The notes beneath the pieces were generated by a model. The model saw only the letters and a list, made by a program, of their open reading frames with translations, did not search any database and was not told where the DNA came from. This document shows positions 1 to 6,658 of a stretch of 27,562 nucleotides of DNA, piece after piece (the first letter of the stretch is position 1; each line of letters opens with the position of its first letter). The DNA comes from UBA1372 sp964496075 (GTDB taxonomy: Bacteria > Patescibacteriota > Microgenomatia > UBA12405). The position numbers were made by a program, and so were the translations under genes. The stretch is taken from positions 1 through 27,562 of the forward strand of contig CAZBXB010000005.1 of NCBI GenBank assembly GCA_964496075.1, read 5' to 3'.

Positions 1-138
1 AGTCAGGGAGAGATAATTGATTCAACCGGTAGAAGTGGTAGTGCCAGTACCACAGTCAGTGTTTATAAAAGATGGGATCCATCCTATTACATGTCCTTTA
101 TGTTGGAAGGATTAACGGCGGAAGTTAGCATAAACTAG
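1..138 (+). CDS. C-terminal end of an unidentified protein (partial)
   Basis: An open frame runs in from the window edge and stops at TAG 136-138, giving 45 residues. The visible part is rich in Ser, Thr and Gly, then reads YKRWDPSYYMSF and ends AEVSIN. It lies 36 bases upstream of pilM on the same strand, so it may be a pilus-related or surface protein, but that rests on position only. No domain can be named from this fragment. Confidence 0.55.
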   Translation, partial: SQGEIIDSTGRSGSASTTVSVYKRWDPSYYMSFMLEGLTAEVSIN

Positions 139-160
139 TGACTAGTTTTTAAATATTGGT

Positions 161-166
161 TATACT
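161..166 (+). promoter_or_regulatory. -10 box of pilM
   Basis: TATACT sits eight bases before the pilM ATG, so transcription would start at or next to the start codon. No Shine-Dalgarno sequence is present. This matches the leaderless pattern seen elsewhere in the window. Confidence 0.45.
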
Positions 167-174
167 GAATTAAT

Positions 175-1197
175 ATGCCCGATAAAGATTTTTTTGGACT
201 AGACATAGGAAGCGGAAGTATTAAACTAGTTGGTTTTGAAAAGAAACAGGAAACGATAGCTTTAAAATATATGGGGGAAGTCGAAAACAGTGTGGGCATA
301 CCGGAAGATAAAAATAGCAATATTGGCGAATTGGCTTCAGTCATAAAGTTACTTTTGAGTGATCTTAAAATAAGAAGTAGAAATGTGGTAGCTTCATTGC
401 CGGAGAAAGATATAGTTTCCCGGCTTGTAAAATTACCACCCCTAAAGGAAAGTGAAATAAAAGATGCTCTAAACTTTGAAGCAGAAACTTTTGTCCCCTA
501 CCCGCTTAAAGATGTCTTAATTGATTATGATATTGTGGAAAAAGATGAGTCCGGTCGGCTTTTGATATTTGCCATAGCAGCCAAAAAAACCTTAATCCAA
601 TCCTATATGAAACTATTTAAAAAGGCAGGCTTGGAGCTACTGGCTATTGAATCTCCGGCCGTAGCTATGAATCGAGTAGTGACCAGGTCAGTATCGTCAA
701 CGGGATCGGTGATGTTGATGGATTTGGGAGAATCCATGTCTGATTTGATGGTGGTTAAAGCAGGAAATATATATTTGACCAGGCCGGTATCGGTAGGTGG
801 ACAGGCCCTGACTAGGGCCATATCTATAAATTTAGGTTTGGACGAAAAATCGGCTGAAGAGTATAAAAAGGCCTATGGTATGAAGGAAAGTGAGCTAGAG
901 GGGAAAATAAAAGCGGCCATATTGCCGGTGTTTACCAGTATGGCAGAGGAGGTTAGGAAGGCAATGGTGTCTTATAGAGAAGAATGGGGCAGATCGGTAG
1001 ATTTGTTAGTCTTAAGCGGTGGCGGGGCTAATATGCCGGGTTTGGCAGAAGAGCTAACACGATTGTTGGGAGTGGAAGTGCAGGTAATACAGCCATTTTT
1101 GAAAACAGATACCAGTCAGATTAATGTACCGGTAGATTTAACTTTGGAAGGTTGCCGATTTACGTTAGCAGTTGGACTAGCACTAAGGGAGACATAA
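175..1197 (+). CDS. pilM: Type IV pilus assembly protein PilM (actin-like ATPase)
   Basis: This is the cytoplasmic actin-fold ATPase of the type IV pilus inner-membrane platform, which binds the N-terminal tail of PilN. The 340 residues show the FtsA/actin phosphate-1 signature near the start (GLDIGSGSIK, residues 8-17), a second phosphate motif (DLGES from residue 183) and the adenosine-site motif LSGGGAN around residues 280-286. The length is normal for the family. It heads a translationally coupled operon: its TAA shares one base with the ATG of pilN (1197), and pilO follows. The start is the first ATG, placed right after a -10 box. The pilQ, pilB, pilC and pilT genes are not in the window. 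Confidence 0.93.
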   Translation: MPDKDFFGLDIGSGSIKLVGFEKKQETIALKYMGEVENSVGIPEDKNSNIGELASVIKLLLSDLKIRSRNVVASLPEKDIVSRLVKLPPLKESEIKDALNFEAETFVPYPLKDVLIDYDIVEKDESGRLLIFAIAAKKTLIQSYMKLFKKAGLELLAIESPAVAMNRVVTRSVSSTGSVMLMDLGESMSDLMVVKAGNIYLTRPVSVGGQALTRAISINLGLDEKSAEEYKKAYGMKESELEGKIKAAILPVFTSMAEEVRKAMVSYREEWGRSVDLLVLSGGGANMPGLAEELTRLLGVEVQVIQPFLKTDTSQINVPVDLTLEGCRFTLAVGLALRET

Positions 1198-1736
1198 TGG
1201 AACTAAACTTGATGCCTTCTATGGCAAAGTTTCAGGCTGAAAAGATTAAGTTTTCTGAGAAAATAAAATCGGTGACGATATCTTTACTGGTTGTATGGGT
1301 AGCGGTTTTAGTGGTAATAATGGCGGTTTATTTATTTTTTAAATTTAACTATTCGAGTTTAAATAATAAATATGAAGTTCTTTTGGAAGATTATAAGAAG
1401 ATGTCTGAAGATGTAGTTATTAATCAAGAATTAAGATATAAGGCCAAGTTGGTCAGTCAAGTATTGGATAAAAGGTTTGAATATAGTGTGGCTTTTGAAA
1501 AAATGAACAGTTTGTTTGGTGAGGATGTGGTGATTGAGGAGATGAATCTTGATGATAATTCGACTGTTTCGATTGTGGCCTTTGTGATGACTAATAAATC
1601 TATGGATAAAATTGAATCTCAAATTGAAGACATTAATAATGGTTTGGTTGATGGTTTTACCAATGCAGTCTTGGGTTCCGTTGGCTTAGATGGTAATAAA
1701 TGGAGTTTTTCAATGGAGGTTGATTTATTTATATGA
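1197..1736 (+). CDS. pilN: Type IV pilus assembly protein PilN
   Basis: PilN is the bitopic membrane protein that pairs with PilO and anchors PilM. The 179-residue product starts MELNLMPS, which carries the short N-terminal LxLNLxP-like motif that PilM grips. It then has one hydrophobic segment at about residues 28-50 and a periplasmic-side region with a coiled-coil character. I chose the ATG at 1197, which overlaps the pilM stop by one base; a TTG 45 bases upstream would lie inside pilM and would bury the LNLMP motif. The sequence is poorly conserved, as usual for PilN, so the call rests on the motif, topology and gene order. Confidence 0.85.
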   Translation: MELNLMPSMAKFQAEKIKFSEKIKSVTISLLVVWVAVLVVIMAVYLFFKFNYSSLNNKYEVLLEDYKKMSEDVVINQELRYKAKLVSQVLDKRFEYSVAFEKMNSLFGEDVVIEEMNLDDNSTVSIVAFVMTNKSMDKIESQIEDINNGLVDGFTNAVLGSVGLDGNKWSFSMEVDLFI

Positions 1737-2566
1737 AAAAAGAAATAAAAAAAGAAAACCCAAAAACGAAAGTGGCGCCAATAAAGGATATGAGGAGTAA
1801 TAGTGAAGAAAAGGCACTTGGGGTCGAAGTCTGGAAAATAAAAGCGATATTGCCACTTGTGGGAGTAATAATATTGGTATTAGTGTCTATTAGTGTGGCT
1901 TTTATCCCGAAATTTTCGCAAATAAAGGAGTTGAGGGCAGGTATAGAAAAAGTTAAAAAAGATACCCAGGATGTGAATCAAAGAAGGGCGTATATTCAGT
2001 CAGTCGACGATGGAGAACTTAAGGCCAAGCAAGAAATGCTTCTAATGGCTTTGCCGGAGTCAAAAAATATATATTACCTACTAAACGTAGTATCCGGCTT
2101 GGTGTCTGACTATGGCTTTATGGTTGATAGTTTTTCATTATCTCCAGGGGAACTAAAAGAGGAAGGTGGTGATGTTGTCAGTGATGCAAAGAAAACAGAG
2201 GGTGTATCTAGCTTGACATTTACAATAAGTTTAATTGGGCCAGAAGATAGATATATAGAGTTGGTGTCCGGATTGGAAAATTCTTTGCCATTATTGTCTT
2301 TGAATAGTTTGGAGTCAAAAAGCGTATCTAGTAACATTGTCACCCTTGATTTGAGTTTGGTAACTTATTTTGCGTCAAAAAAAGCTGAAGTGGATGTGGA
2401 AAAGTTGACTTATAAAGACTTACTGATGACACAAGATGAGGTGGCTGTCTTGGAAAGATTGGATGGGTTTAGAAAAATTGAAGGTTTGTTTTTGGATCTG
2501 GAGGCATTGGGTAGCGGAAAGCAGTATCAAGAATTCGATGTTAGAAATCCTTTTTCGGCCAATTAA
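1733..2566 (+). CDS. pilO: Type IV pilus assembly protein PilO-like
   Basis: PilO forms heterodimers with PilN outside the membrane in the pilus alignment complex. The 277-residue protein has a charged N-terminal tail of about 35 residues, one transmembrane segment (about 36-58), a coiled-coil stretch after it and an alpha/beta C-terminal part. The ATG overlaps the pilN stop by four bases (ATGA), so translation is coupled. The C-terminus continues beyond a typical PilO (about 200 residues); residues after about 215 may be a group-specific extension. Its last four bases overlap the convergent KH-domain gene. Confidence 0.8.
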   Translation: MKKEIKKENPKTKVAPIKDMRSNSEEKALGVEVWKIKAILPLVGVIILVLVSISVAFIPKFSQIKELRAGIEKVKKDTQDVNQRRAYIQSVDDGELKAKQEMLLMALPESKNIYYLLNVVSGLVSDYGFMVDSFSLSPGELKEEGGDVVSDAKKTEGVSSLTFTISLIGPEDRYIELVSGLENSLPLLSLNSLESKSVSSNIVTLDLSLVTYFASKKAEVDVEKLTYKDLLMTQDEVAVLERLDGFRKIEGLFLDLEALGSGKQYQEFDVRNPFSAN

Positions 2567-2805
2567 TCTTCGACTATTTGAATGTTGAATTTTTGTTGGG
2601 GGAAGGCTATGGCCATAAGAATACGAAGAGATTTGATTATTTTGCCCTGTTTACCAATGATTTGGCCGATAGTACTTTGAGGGGCGCTTATGTTTAATTC
2701 AGTGATGTTATCGCCTATGGGAGACGGTTGCTGACTGACGGTAATTTCGTCTGGCTCAGAAAGAATACTCTTGATAATTTTTTCTAAGGTTTTATCGGGA
2801 GTCAT
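2563..2805 (-). CDS. khpA: KhpA-type KH-domain RNA-binding protein
   Basis: This 80-residue protein is a single KH domain of the KhpA/YlqC family, RNA-binding proteins that in other bacteria pair with KhpB and affect cell division and translation. The GxxG RNA-contact loop is visible as GKQG at residues 51-54, within a helix-turn-helix IGQIIGKQGKIIKSL. It follows rpsP with 41 bases between, the same order (rpsP then the KH gene) found in many bacteria. Length fits the family (75-85 residues). No KhpB partner is in the window. Confidence 0.88.
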   Translation of the reverse strand: MTPDKTLEKIIKSILSEPDEITVSQQPSPIGDNITELNISAPQSTIGQIIGKQGKIIKSLRILMAIAFPQQKFNIQIVED

Positions 2806-2818
2806 ATATTTAATTTAC

Positions 2819-2845
2819 CAATTTTCAATTTTCAATTTTCAAAAT
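2819..2845. repeat. Short AT-rich tandem repeat between rpsP and the KH gene
   Basis: The unit AATTTTC occurs three times in a row and is followed by a degenerate copy. It may be simple slippage DNA; I see no hairpin or promoter in it. Confidence 0.5.
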
Positions 2846-2846
2846 T

Positions 2847-3164
2847 TTAAGTTTCGGCTTTTTCTTCGGTTGGAGTTTGAGTTTTAAGTTTGGTTTTGAC
2901 TTCGTCCTGTTTCTTAACTTTCTTTTTCTTTTTGGGATATTTACCTGGGTTTAGTAACTTATCAACACCTGTGGTAAGCTGCGCACCATTTTTAATCCAT
3001 TTCTTCATTTTGTCTTTGTCAAGAGACATTTCTTTGGTAATTGGATTATAACTACCTAAATCATCGATAAATTTACCATCGGCTTTGGATCTAGCTTCGG
3101 CAAGAACAATACGAAATGTTCTTTGATGTTTTTTTCCGCGTGTTTGTAGTTTGATTTTGAGCAT
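2847..3164 (-). CDS. rpsP: 30S ribosomal protein bS16
   Basis: bS16 is a structural protein of the 30S body. The N-terminal 75 residues show the family pattern: MLKIKLQTRGKK, then RTFRIVLAEARSKADGKFIDDLGSYNP, then WIKNGAQLT. After about residue 75 comes a Lys-rich tail (GKYPKKKKKVKK) followed by an acidic, Thr-rich end; such tails vary between species. The ATG at 3164 is six bases from an extended -10 box, so the message is probably leaderless. The KH-domain gene lies downstream on the same strand. Confidence 0.95.
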   Translation of the reverse strand: MLKIKLQTRGKKHQRTFRIVLAEARSKADGKFIDDLGSYNPITKEMSLDKDKMKKWIKNGAQLTTGVDKLLNPGKYPKKKKKVKKQDEVKTKLKTQTPTEEKAET

Positions 3165-3170
3165 GTGGGT

Positions 3171-3176
3171 ATTATA
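3171..3176 (-). promoter_or_regulatory. Extended -10 promoter of rpsP
   Basis: On the minus strand this reads TGATATAAT, a perfect TGn plus TATAAT, with six bases before the rpsP ATG. No clear -35 is seen. An 11-bp inverted repeat lies directly upstream and touches the promoter (3176-3201). Confidence 0.65.
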
Positions 3177-3201
3177 TCAAAAATTTTTAGAAATTTTTGA
3201 T
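3176..3201. repeat. 11-bp perfect inverted repeat at the rpsP promoter
   Basis: ATCAAAAATTT and its exact complement AAATTTTTGAT are separated by four bases. It covers the spacer and -35 position of the rpsP promoter. It could be an operator or a weak hairpin, but it is A+T only apart from two pairs. Confidence 0.5.
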
Positions 3202-3259
3202 GTTCGCTTGATTATAATAAAACATATTTTAAAAAAGATATCTTGAAAAATCACAATAA

Positions 3260-3955
3260 TTAAAGGGTGATAATTTTGATGGCTTTTTTGGAAGCGTTTT
3301 CTTCGGCTCTTAATTTAGACATGCCTTTGCCGGTAGTAATTTTTTCGTCACCAATAAAAGCGGCGACCGTAAAGGTTTTAGAATGATCCGGACCAGACTC
3401 AGCAATAGTTTGATAATGTGGAGTAATACCGGTTTTGGCTTGGGCGATCTCTTGAAAGATACTTTTGGGATCTTTGTATATCTTTTGTTTGGAATAGATG
3501 AGAATTTCGGGCAGAAGAAAGGTTTTTAAAAAGCCGGAGACGGCCTCTTGGCCCGAATCGATGTAAATGGAACCAATTAGGGCTTCGAAACAGTCTTCGA
3601 GGATGGAACCATTTTGTTGACCACCGGTCTGAGTTTCACCAAGACTTAAAAATATATATTGACCAAGATCGATTGATTTAGCCACCTTTGAAAGAGTTTG
3701 AGTACGAACAGTTAAGGCTCGAAGATTGGTTAATTTACCTTCGGGAAAATCGGGAAAGAGTTTGTATAAAGTATTGGATGTCCATAGTTCAAGAACGGCG
3801 TCACCTAAAAACTCTAATCTTTCGTAAGACTTAAGATTAAGATGCTTGTTTTCGTTTAAATAGGATTTGTGGGTCAAGGCTTGCTTGAGAAGATCAAGAT
3901 TCTTGAATTTGATATTGATAGTGGCTTGGAGTTGATCTAATTTATTTTTTGTCAT
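3260..3955 (-). CDS. rnc: Ribonuclease III
   Basis: RNase III cleaves double-stranded RNA, including rRNA precursors. The 231-residue protein has the nuclease domain with signature ERLEFLGDAVLEL at about residues 43-55 (two Mg2+-binding acidic positions), a second catalytic region around EDCFEALIGSIYID, and a C-terminal double-stranded-RNA-binding domain from about residue 155 ending KLRAEENASKKAI. I chose ATG 3955 (MTKNKLDQL); a 24-residue upstream extension would lie within nusB and is unlike the family. The start overlaps the nusB end by 14 bases, so the two are co-transcribed. Confidence 0.95.
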   Translation of the reverse strand: MTKNKLDQLQATINIKFKNLDLLKQALTHKSYLNENKHLNLKSYERLEFLGDAVLELWTSNTLYKLFPDFPEGKLTNLRALTVRTQTLSKVAKSIDLGQYIFLSLGETQTGGQQNGSILEDCFEALIGSIYIDSGQEAVSGFLKTFLLPEILIYSKQKIYKDPKSIFQEIAQAKTGITPHYQTIAESGPDHSKTFTVAAFIGDEKITTGKGMSKLRAEENASKKAIKIITL

Positions 3956-4316
3956 TTGACTGTCTGATTTTACCAATAAGTGAACCCAAAACCCCATTGA
4001 CAAATGAGGATGATGATTTTCCACCATATCTTTTGGCTAATTCTATAGCTTCATCAATGATGACTTTGGTGGGAGTCTTTTTTTTGTGATAAAGCTCCCA
4101 ACAAGCTAATCTTAAAACCGACAGGTCGACTTTGTTAATTTTATCCAGTGGCCATTTGGAGGCGTTGATTTGGATGAGTTTGTCAATTTTCTTGATACTT
4201 CTGACAATTTGAGTGGCGTCGTGATCAGTCGGTGTGTTTTTGGTAAATTCCCAGGCAAAAATGGCTTTTAAAGTCTTGACTCTAACGATATGTCTTGGGT
4301 CTTTGTTACTTTTCAC
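3942..4316 (-). CDS. nusB: Transcription antitermination factor NusB
   Basis: NusB, with S10 (NusE), loads on boxA RNA and promotes antitermination in rRNA operons. The 124-residue all-helical protein has family features: RVKTLKAIFAWEF near the start, INKVDLSVLRLACWELYH in the middle, and VIIDEAIELAKRYGGKSSSSFVNGVLG at the end (listed in pieces). No ATG exists at the right place. I chose GTG 4316, one residue before KSNKDPRHIVR; the alternative is a TTG at 4370 that would put 18 unlikely residues in front and lie within rpmF. The gene overlaps rpmF by 11 bases and rnc by 14. Confidence 0.9.
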   Translation of the reverse strand: MKSNKDPRHIVRVKTLKAIFAWEFTKNTPTDHDATQIVRSIKKIDKLIQINASKWPLDKINKVDLSVLRLACWELYHKKKTPTKVIIDEAIELAKRYGGKSSSSFVNGVLGSLIGKIRQSNDKK

Positions 4317-4426
4317 AATTTGAGCAGGAATAACCCGGTTTTTTAAGTTGCTGGCATTTTTTGCAAACAACCGGAGTTATTAGTGATTTGTTTTTTTGTT
4401 GTTGGGCTCTTCTTTTTCCTTGTCTT
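4306..4426 (-). CDS. rpmF: 50S ribosomal protein bL32 (5' end lost in the assembly gap)
   Basis: The visible 40 residues start RQGKRRAQQQ and carry a zinc ribbon with two Cys pairs, CKKC and CSNC, then end EK. These are the central and C-terminal parts of bL32, a structural protein of the large subunit. Known L32 proteins have about a dozen residues (PxxKxSKS-like) before this point, so roughly 36 coding bases should be hidden in the adjoining N run. It overlaps nusB by 11 bases at its 3' end. Confidence 0.85.
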
Positions 4427-4526
4427 NNNNNNNNNNNNNNNNNNNNNNNNNNNNNNNNNNNNNNNNNNNNNNNNNNNNNNNNNNNNNNNNNNNNNNNNNN
4501 NNNNNNNNNNNNNNNNNNNNNNNNNN
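4427..4526. other. Assembly gap (100 N)
   Basis: Exactly 100 N bases, which is the usual placeholder for a gap of unknown size. It separates the last readable codons of recG from the body of rpmF. Both flanking genes keep their expected order and orientation, so the true missing sequence is probably short. Confidence 0.99.
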
Positions 4527-6520
4527 TAATTCTGAGTGATAGGTGTAAATTGATTGGTAGACAGGATCTTATTGACTGATTTTGGGTAATTTTTGAGAAT
4601 GTCTTTGGCAATTAATCTGACTTTTTGATTTAAAGCAGTGTCTGATAAGTTGGCTAGTTTGAGCTGAGGGAAACCATGCTGAAGAGTGGAAAAAATAGTG
4701 CCCGGTCCCCTACTTTCCAGATCATATTTGGCGATTTTAAAGCAGTCGGTGGTTTTGGAGATAAAGTTAAGGCGGTCTTGAGTTTTTTGATTTTGGGATG
4801 AAGAAAAAAAGAAACAGTAAGCTTGCTTATGGCCTCTACCAACCCGGCCCCTAAGTTGATGAAGCTGAGAAAGTCCGAACCTGTCGGCTGAATTTATGAC
4901 CATATAATTGGCGTTTTTGATGTCAACACCAACTTCAATGATGGGGGTAGTGACCAAAATATCATATTTGTTTTGAAGAAAATCGGCCACAATATTTTGC
5001 CTGTCAGTTGATTTAAGACCGCCATGAAGAAGGCCAATAGAAAGAGATGGAAGGAGATTTTTTAGTTTTTGGTATTCAAGCTGGGCTGAGACGACTTGAT
5101 CCATTTTGTCCGAATCGGTAATAAATGGGCAGACTACAAAGGCTTGACTGTGATTACTTTTAATTTGTTTAGCTAACCAGCGATAACAATCAAGCTGTTT
5201 GGTCAGTGGCGTGGAATAGCTTTTGACTTTCAGTCTGGCTTTGGGCATATGCTTGATAGTTGACATATCTAAATTTCCCAAAAGAGTCAATTCAATTGAT
5301 CTGGGAATGGGGGTAGCGGTCATGGTAATGGTGTGGGGTGGATACTGCTGAGTTAGAAGTTTTCCCCTTTGGTCAACACCAAACTTGTGTTGTTCGTCGA
5401 TAACTAAAAGCGAGACCTTATCTTTGATATGTTGATGATGATAGAAAATGGAATGAGTGGAGATGACAATGGTATTGTCGGTAATTTTATTTATGGCTTT
5501 TTTATTATCGGCTGTAATTAGTTTTATGGGTACTTTGGGTAATAATTTTTTGAAAGTTTGGTAGTGTTGATGAGCCAATATTTGGGTGGGGGCGATAATT
5601 ACAGACAGTTTGTGATTTAGATGCGTTAAATATGCGGATAAAAGAGCAATAATGGTCTTGCCGGAACCAACATCGCCTTGAAGTAGTCGGTTGGTGATTT
5701 TGGTGGAAGTTAAATCATTACTAATTTCTTGCCAAACTTGTTTCTGATCATCGGTAAGTTTAAAAAGTAAGGAGTTGACAAGTTTGTCGATTTTGTGGCT
5801 ATTTGTTTTGTTTAATTTTAATTGATGATGACTTTTTAAACTATTCCAGTGTTGTTTTTGAAGAATTGAATTAAGGTGAATGGCCAAAAGTTCATCGACT
5901 GATAATCTGGACTTGGCTTTAGTGATATCAGAAATGGTTTGGGGTTGGTGAACTTTGGAAAGACTATCAACTAACTCCGGTAAATGGTTGGCTTTTTGGA
6001 TTTGGGTGGGAAGCGGATCATCAATAAAGAAAGATAAAGACTCAAAGTTTTTTGAAATCATTTTGGCAAACCAGGCTGACGTTAAGCCCCTTGTCTCCGG
6101 ATAAATTGGGATAATTTTGTCGGTTTTGCCAGTGCTTATTCTAGGAAAAAACATGGTCTTTTGGCCCTTGTAGATAGAAATTTGACCGGCAATGTTGAGG
6201 GTTATACCTGGTGTAATAGTTTTTGATAAATATGATTGATTTAACCAAAATAAGGTAAGTTGGCCAGATTTGTCGGCAACTTTGGCAATTTGGACATTTT
6301 TACCACGACGGGAATAGATGTTTCTAAAATTTAGTATTTTAACTTTAAGGCTAATGTTTTCTTCAAGGGGAGCACTGCTAATGGTAGTAAAGTGGGAAAA
6401 ATCGATGTAATCCCGGGGAAAATGAAAAAGGAGGTCTTTTTGAGTGAATATACCAAGTTTGTTTAGCTTATCGATAGTCTTGGGGCCGATACCGGCCATG
6501 TTTTGAAGCTGATTGATCAT
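4527..6520 (-). CDS. recG: ATP-dependent DNA helicase RecG (3' end reaches the gap)
   Basis: RecG remodels stalled replication forks and Holliday junctions. 664 residues are readable: an N-terminal HhH/wedge part (GIGPKTIDKLNKLGI at about 11-25, then an OB fold near 55-130), Walker A GDVGSGKT at about 283-290, the RecG-specific Walker B DEQH at about 374, motif III TATPIPRS, and motif VI QLRGRVGRG at about 555-563. The last readable codon before the gap begins TA, so it may be the stop; the length is then close to the normal 670-700. The start ATG is six bases from a -10 box shared with the divergent gene at 6542. Confidence 0.95.
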
Positions 6521-6526
6521 TATCCT

Positions 6527-6536
6527 ATGCTATCAT
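6527..6536. promoter_or_regulatory. Overlapping divergent extended -10 promoters (recG / small membrane ORF)
   Basis: The whole intergenic space is 21 bases. On the + strand it contains TGCTATCAT, ending five bases before the ATG at 6542. On the - strand the same bases read TGATAGCAT, ending six bases before the recG ATG at 6520. Both are TGn-type extended -10 boxes that overlap each other, and both predict leaderless transcripts. Confidence 0.55.
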
Positions 6537-6541
6537 TGACT

Positions 6542-6655
6542 ATGAAAATATTTTTTATAAAGATAAAGAAGAAAAATTTGGGTAAGGTAGTATTTGTACT
6601 TATGGCCGTATTAATGATAGCCACTTCTCTATTGCCTGCGTTAAGCTTATTTTAA
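6542..6655 (+). CDS. Small single-pass membrane protein (37 residues), unknown
   Basis: This 37-codon ORF starts at an ATG placed six bases after an extended -10 box and stops three bases before the penicillin-binding protein gene. It has a Lys-rich first third (MKIFFIKIKKK) and one hydrophobic segment from about residue 15 to the end (VVFVLMAVLMIATSLLPAL). The perfect placement between promoter and PBP gene argues that it is translated. It could be a membrane microprotein tied to the PBP, or only a leader that couples PBP translation. No family is recognised. Confidence 0.55.
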   Translation: MKIFFIKIKKKNLGKVVFVLMAVLMIATSLLPALSLF

Positions 6656-6658
6656 ATT

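Noticed and set aside
2819..2845. CRISPR-like array from the repeated AATTTTC units
   Set aside because: The units are seven bases, contiguous and without spacers; no cas genes are present.
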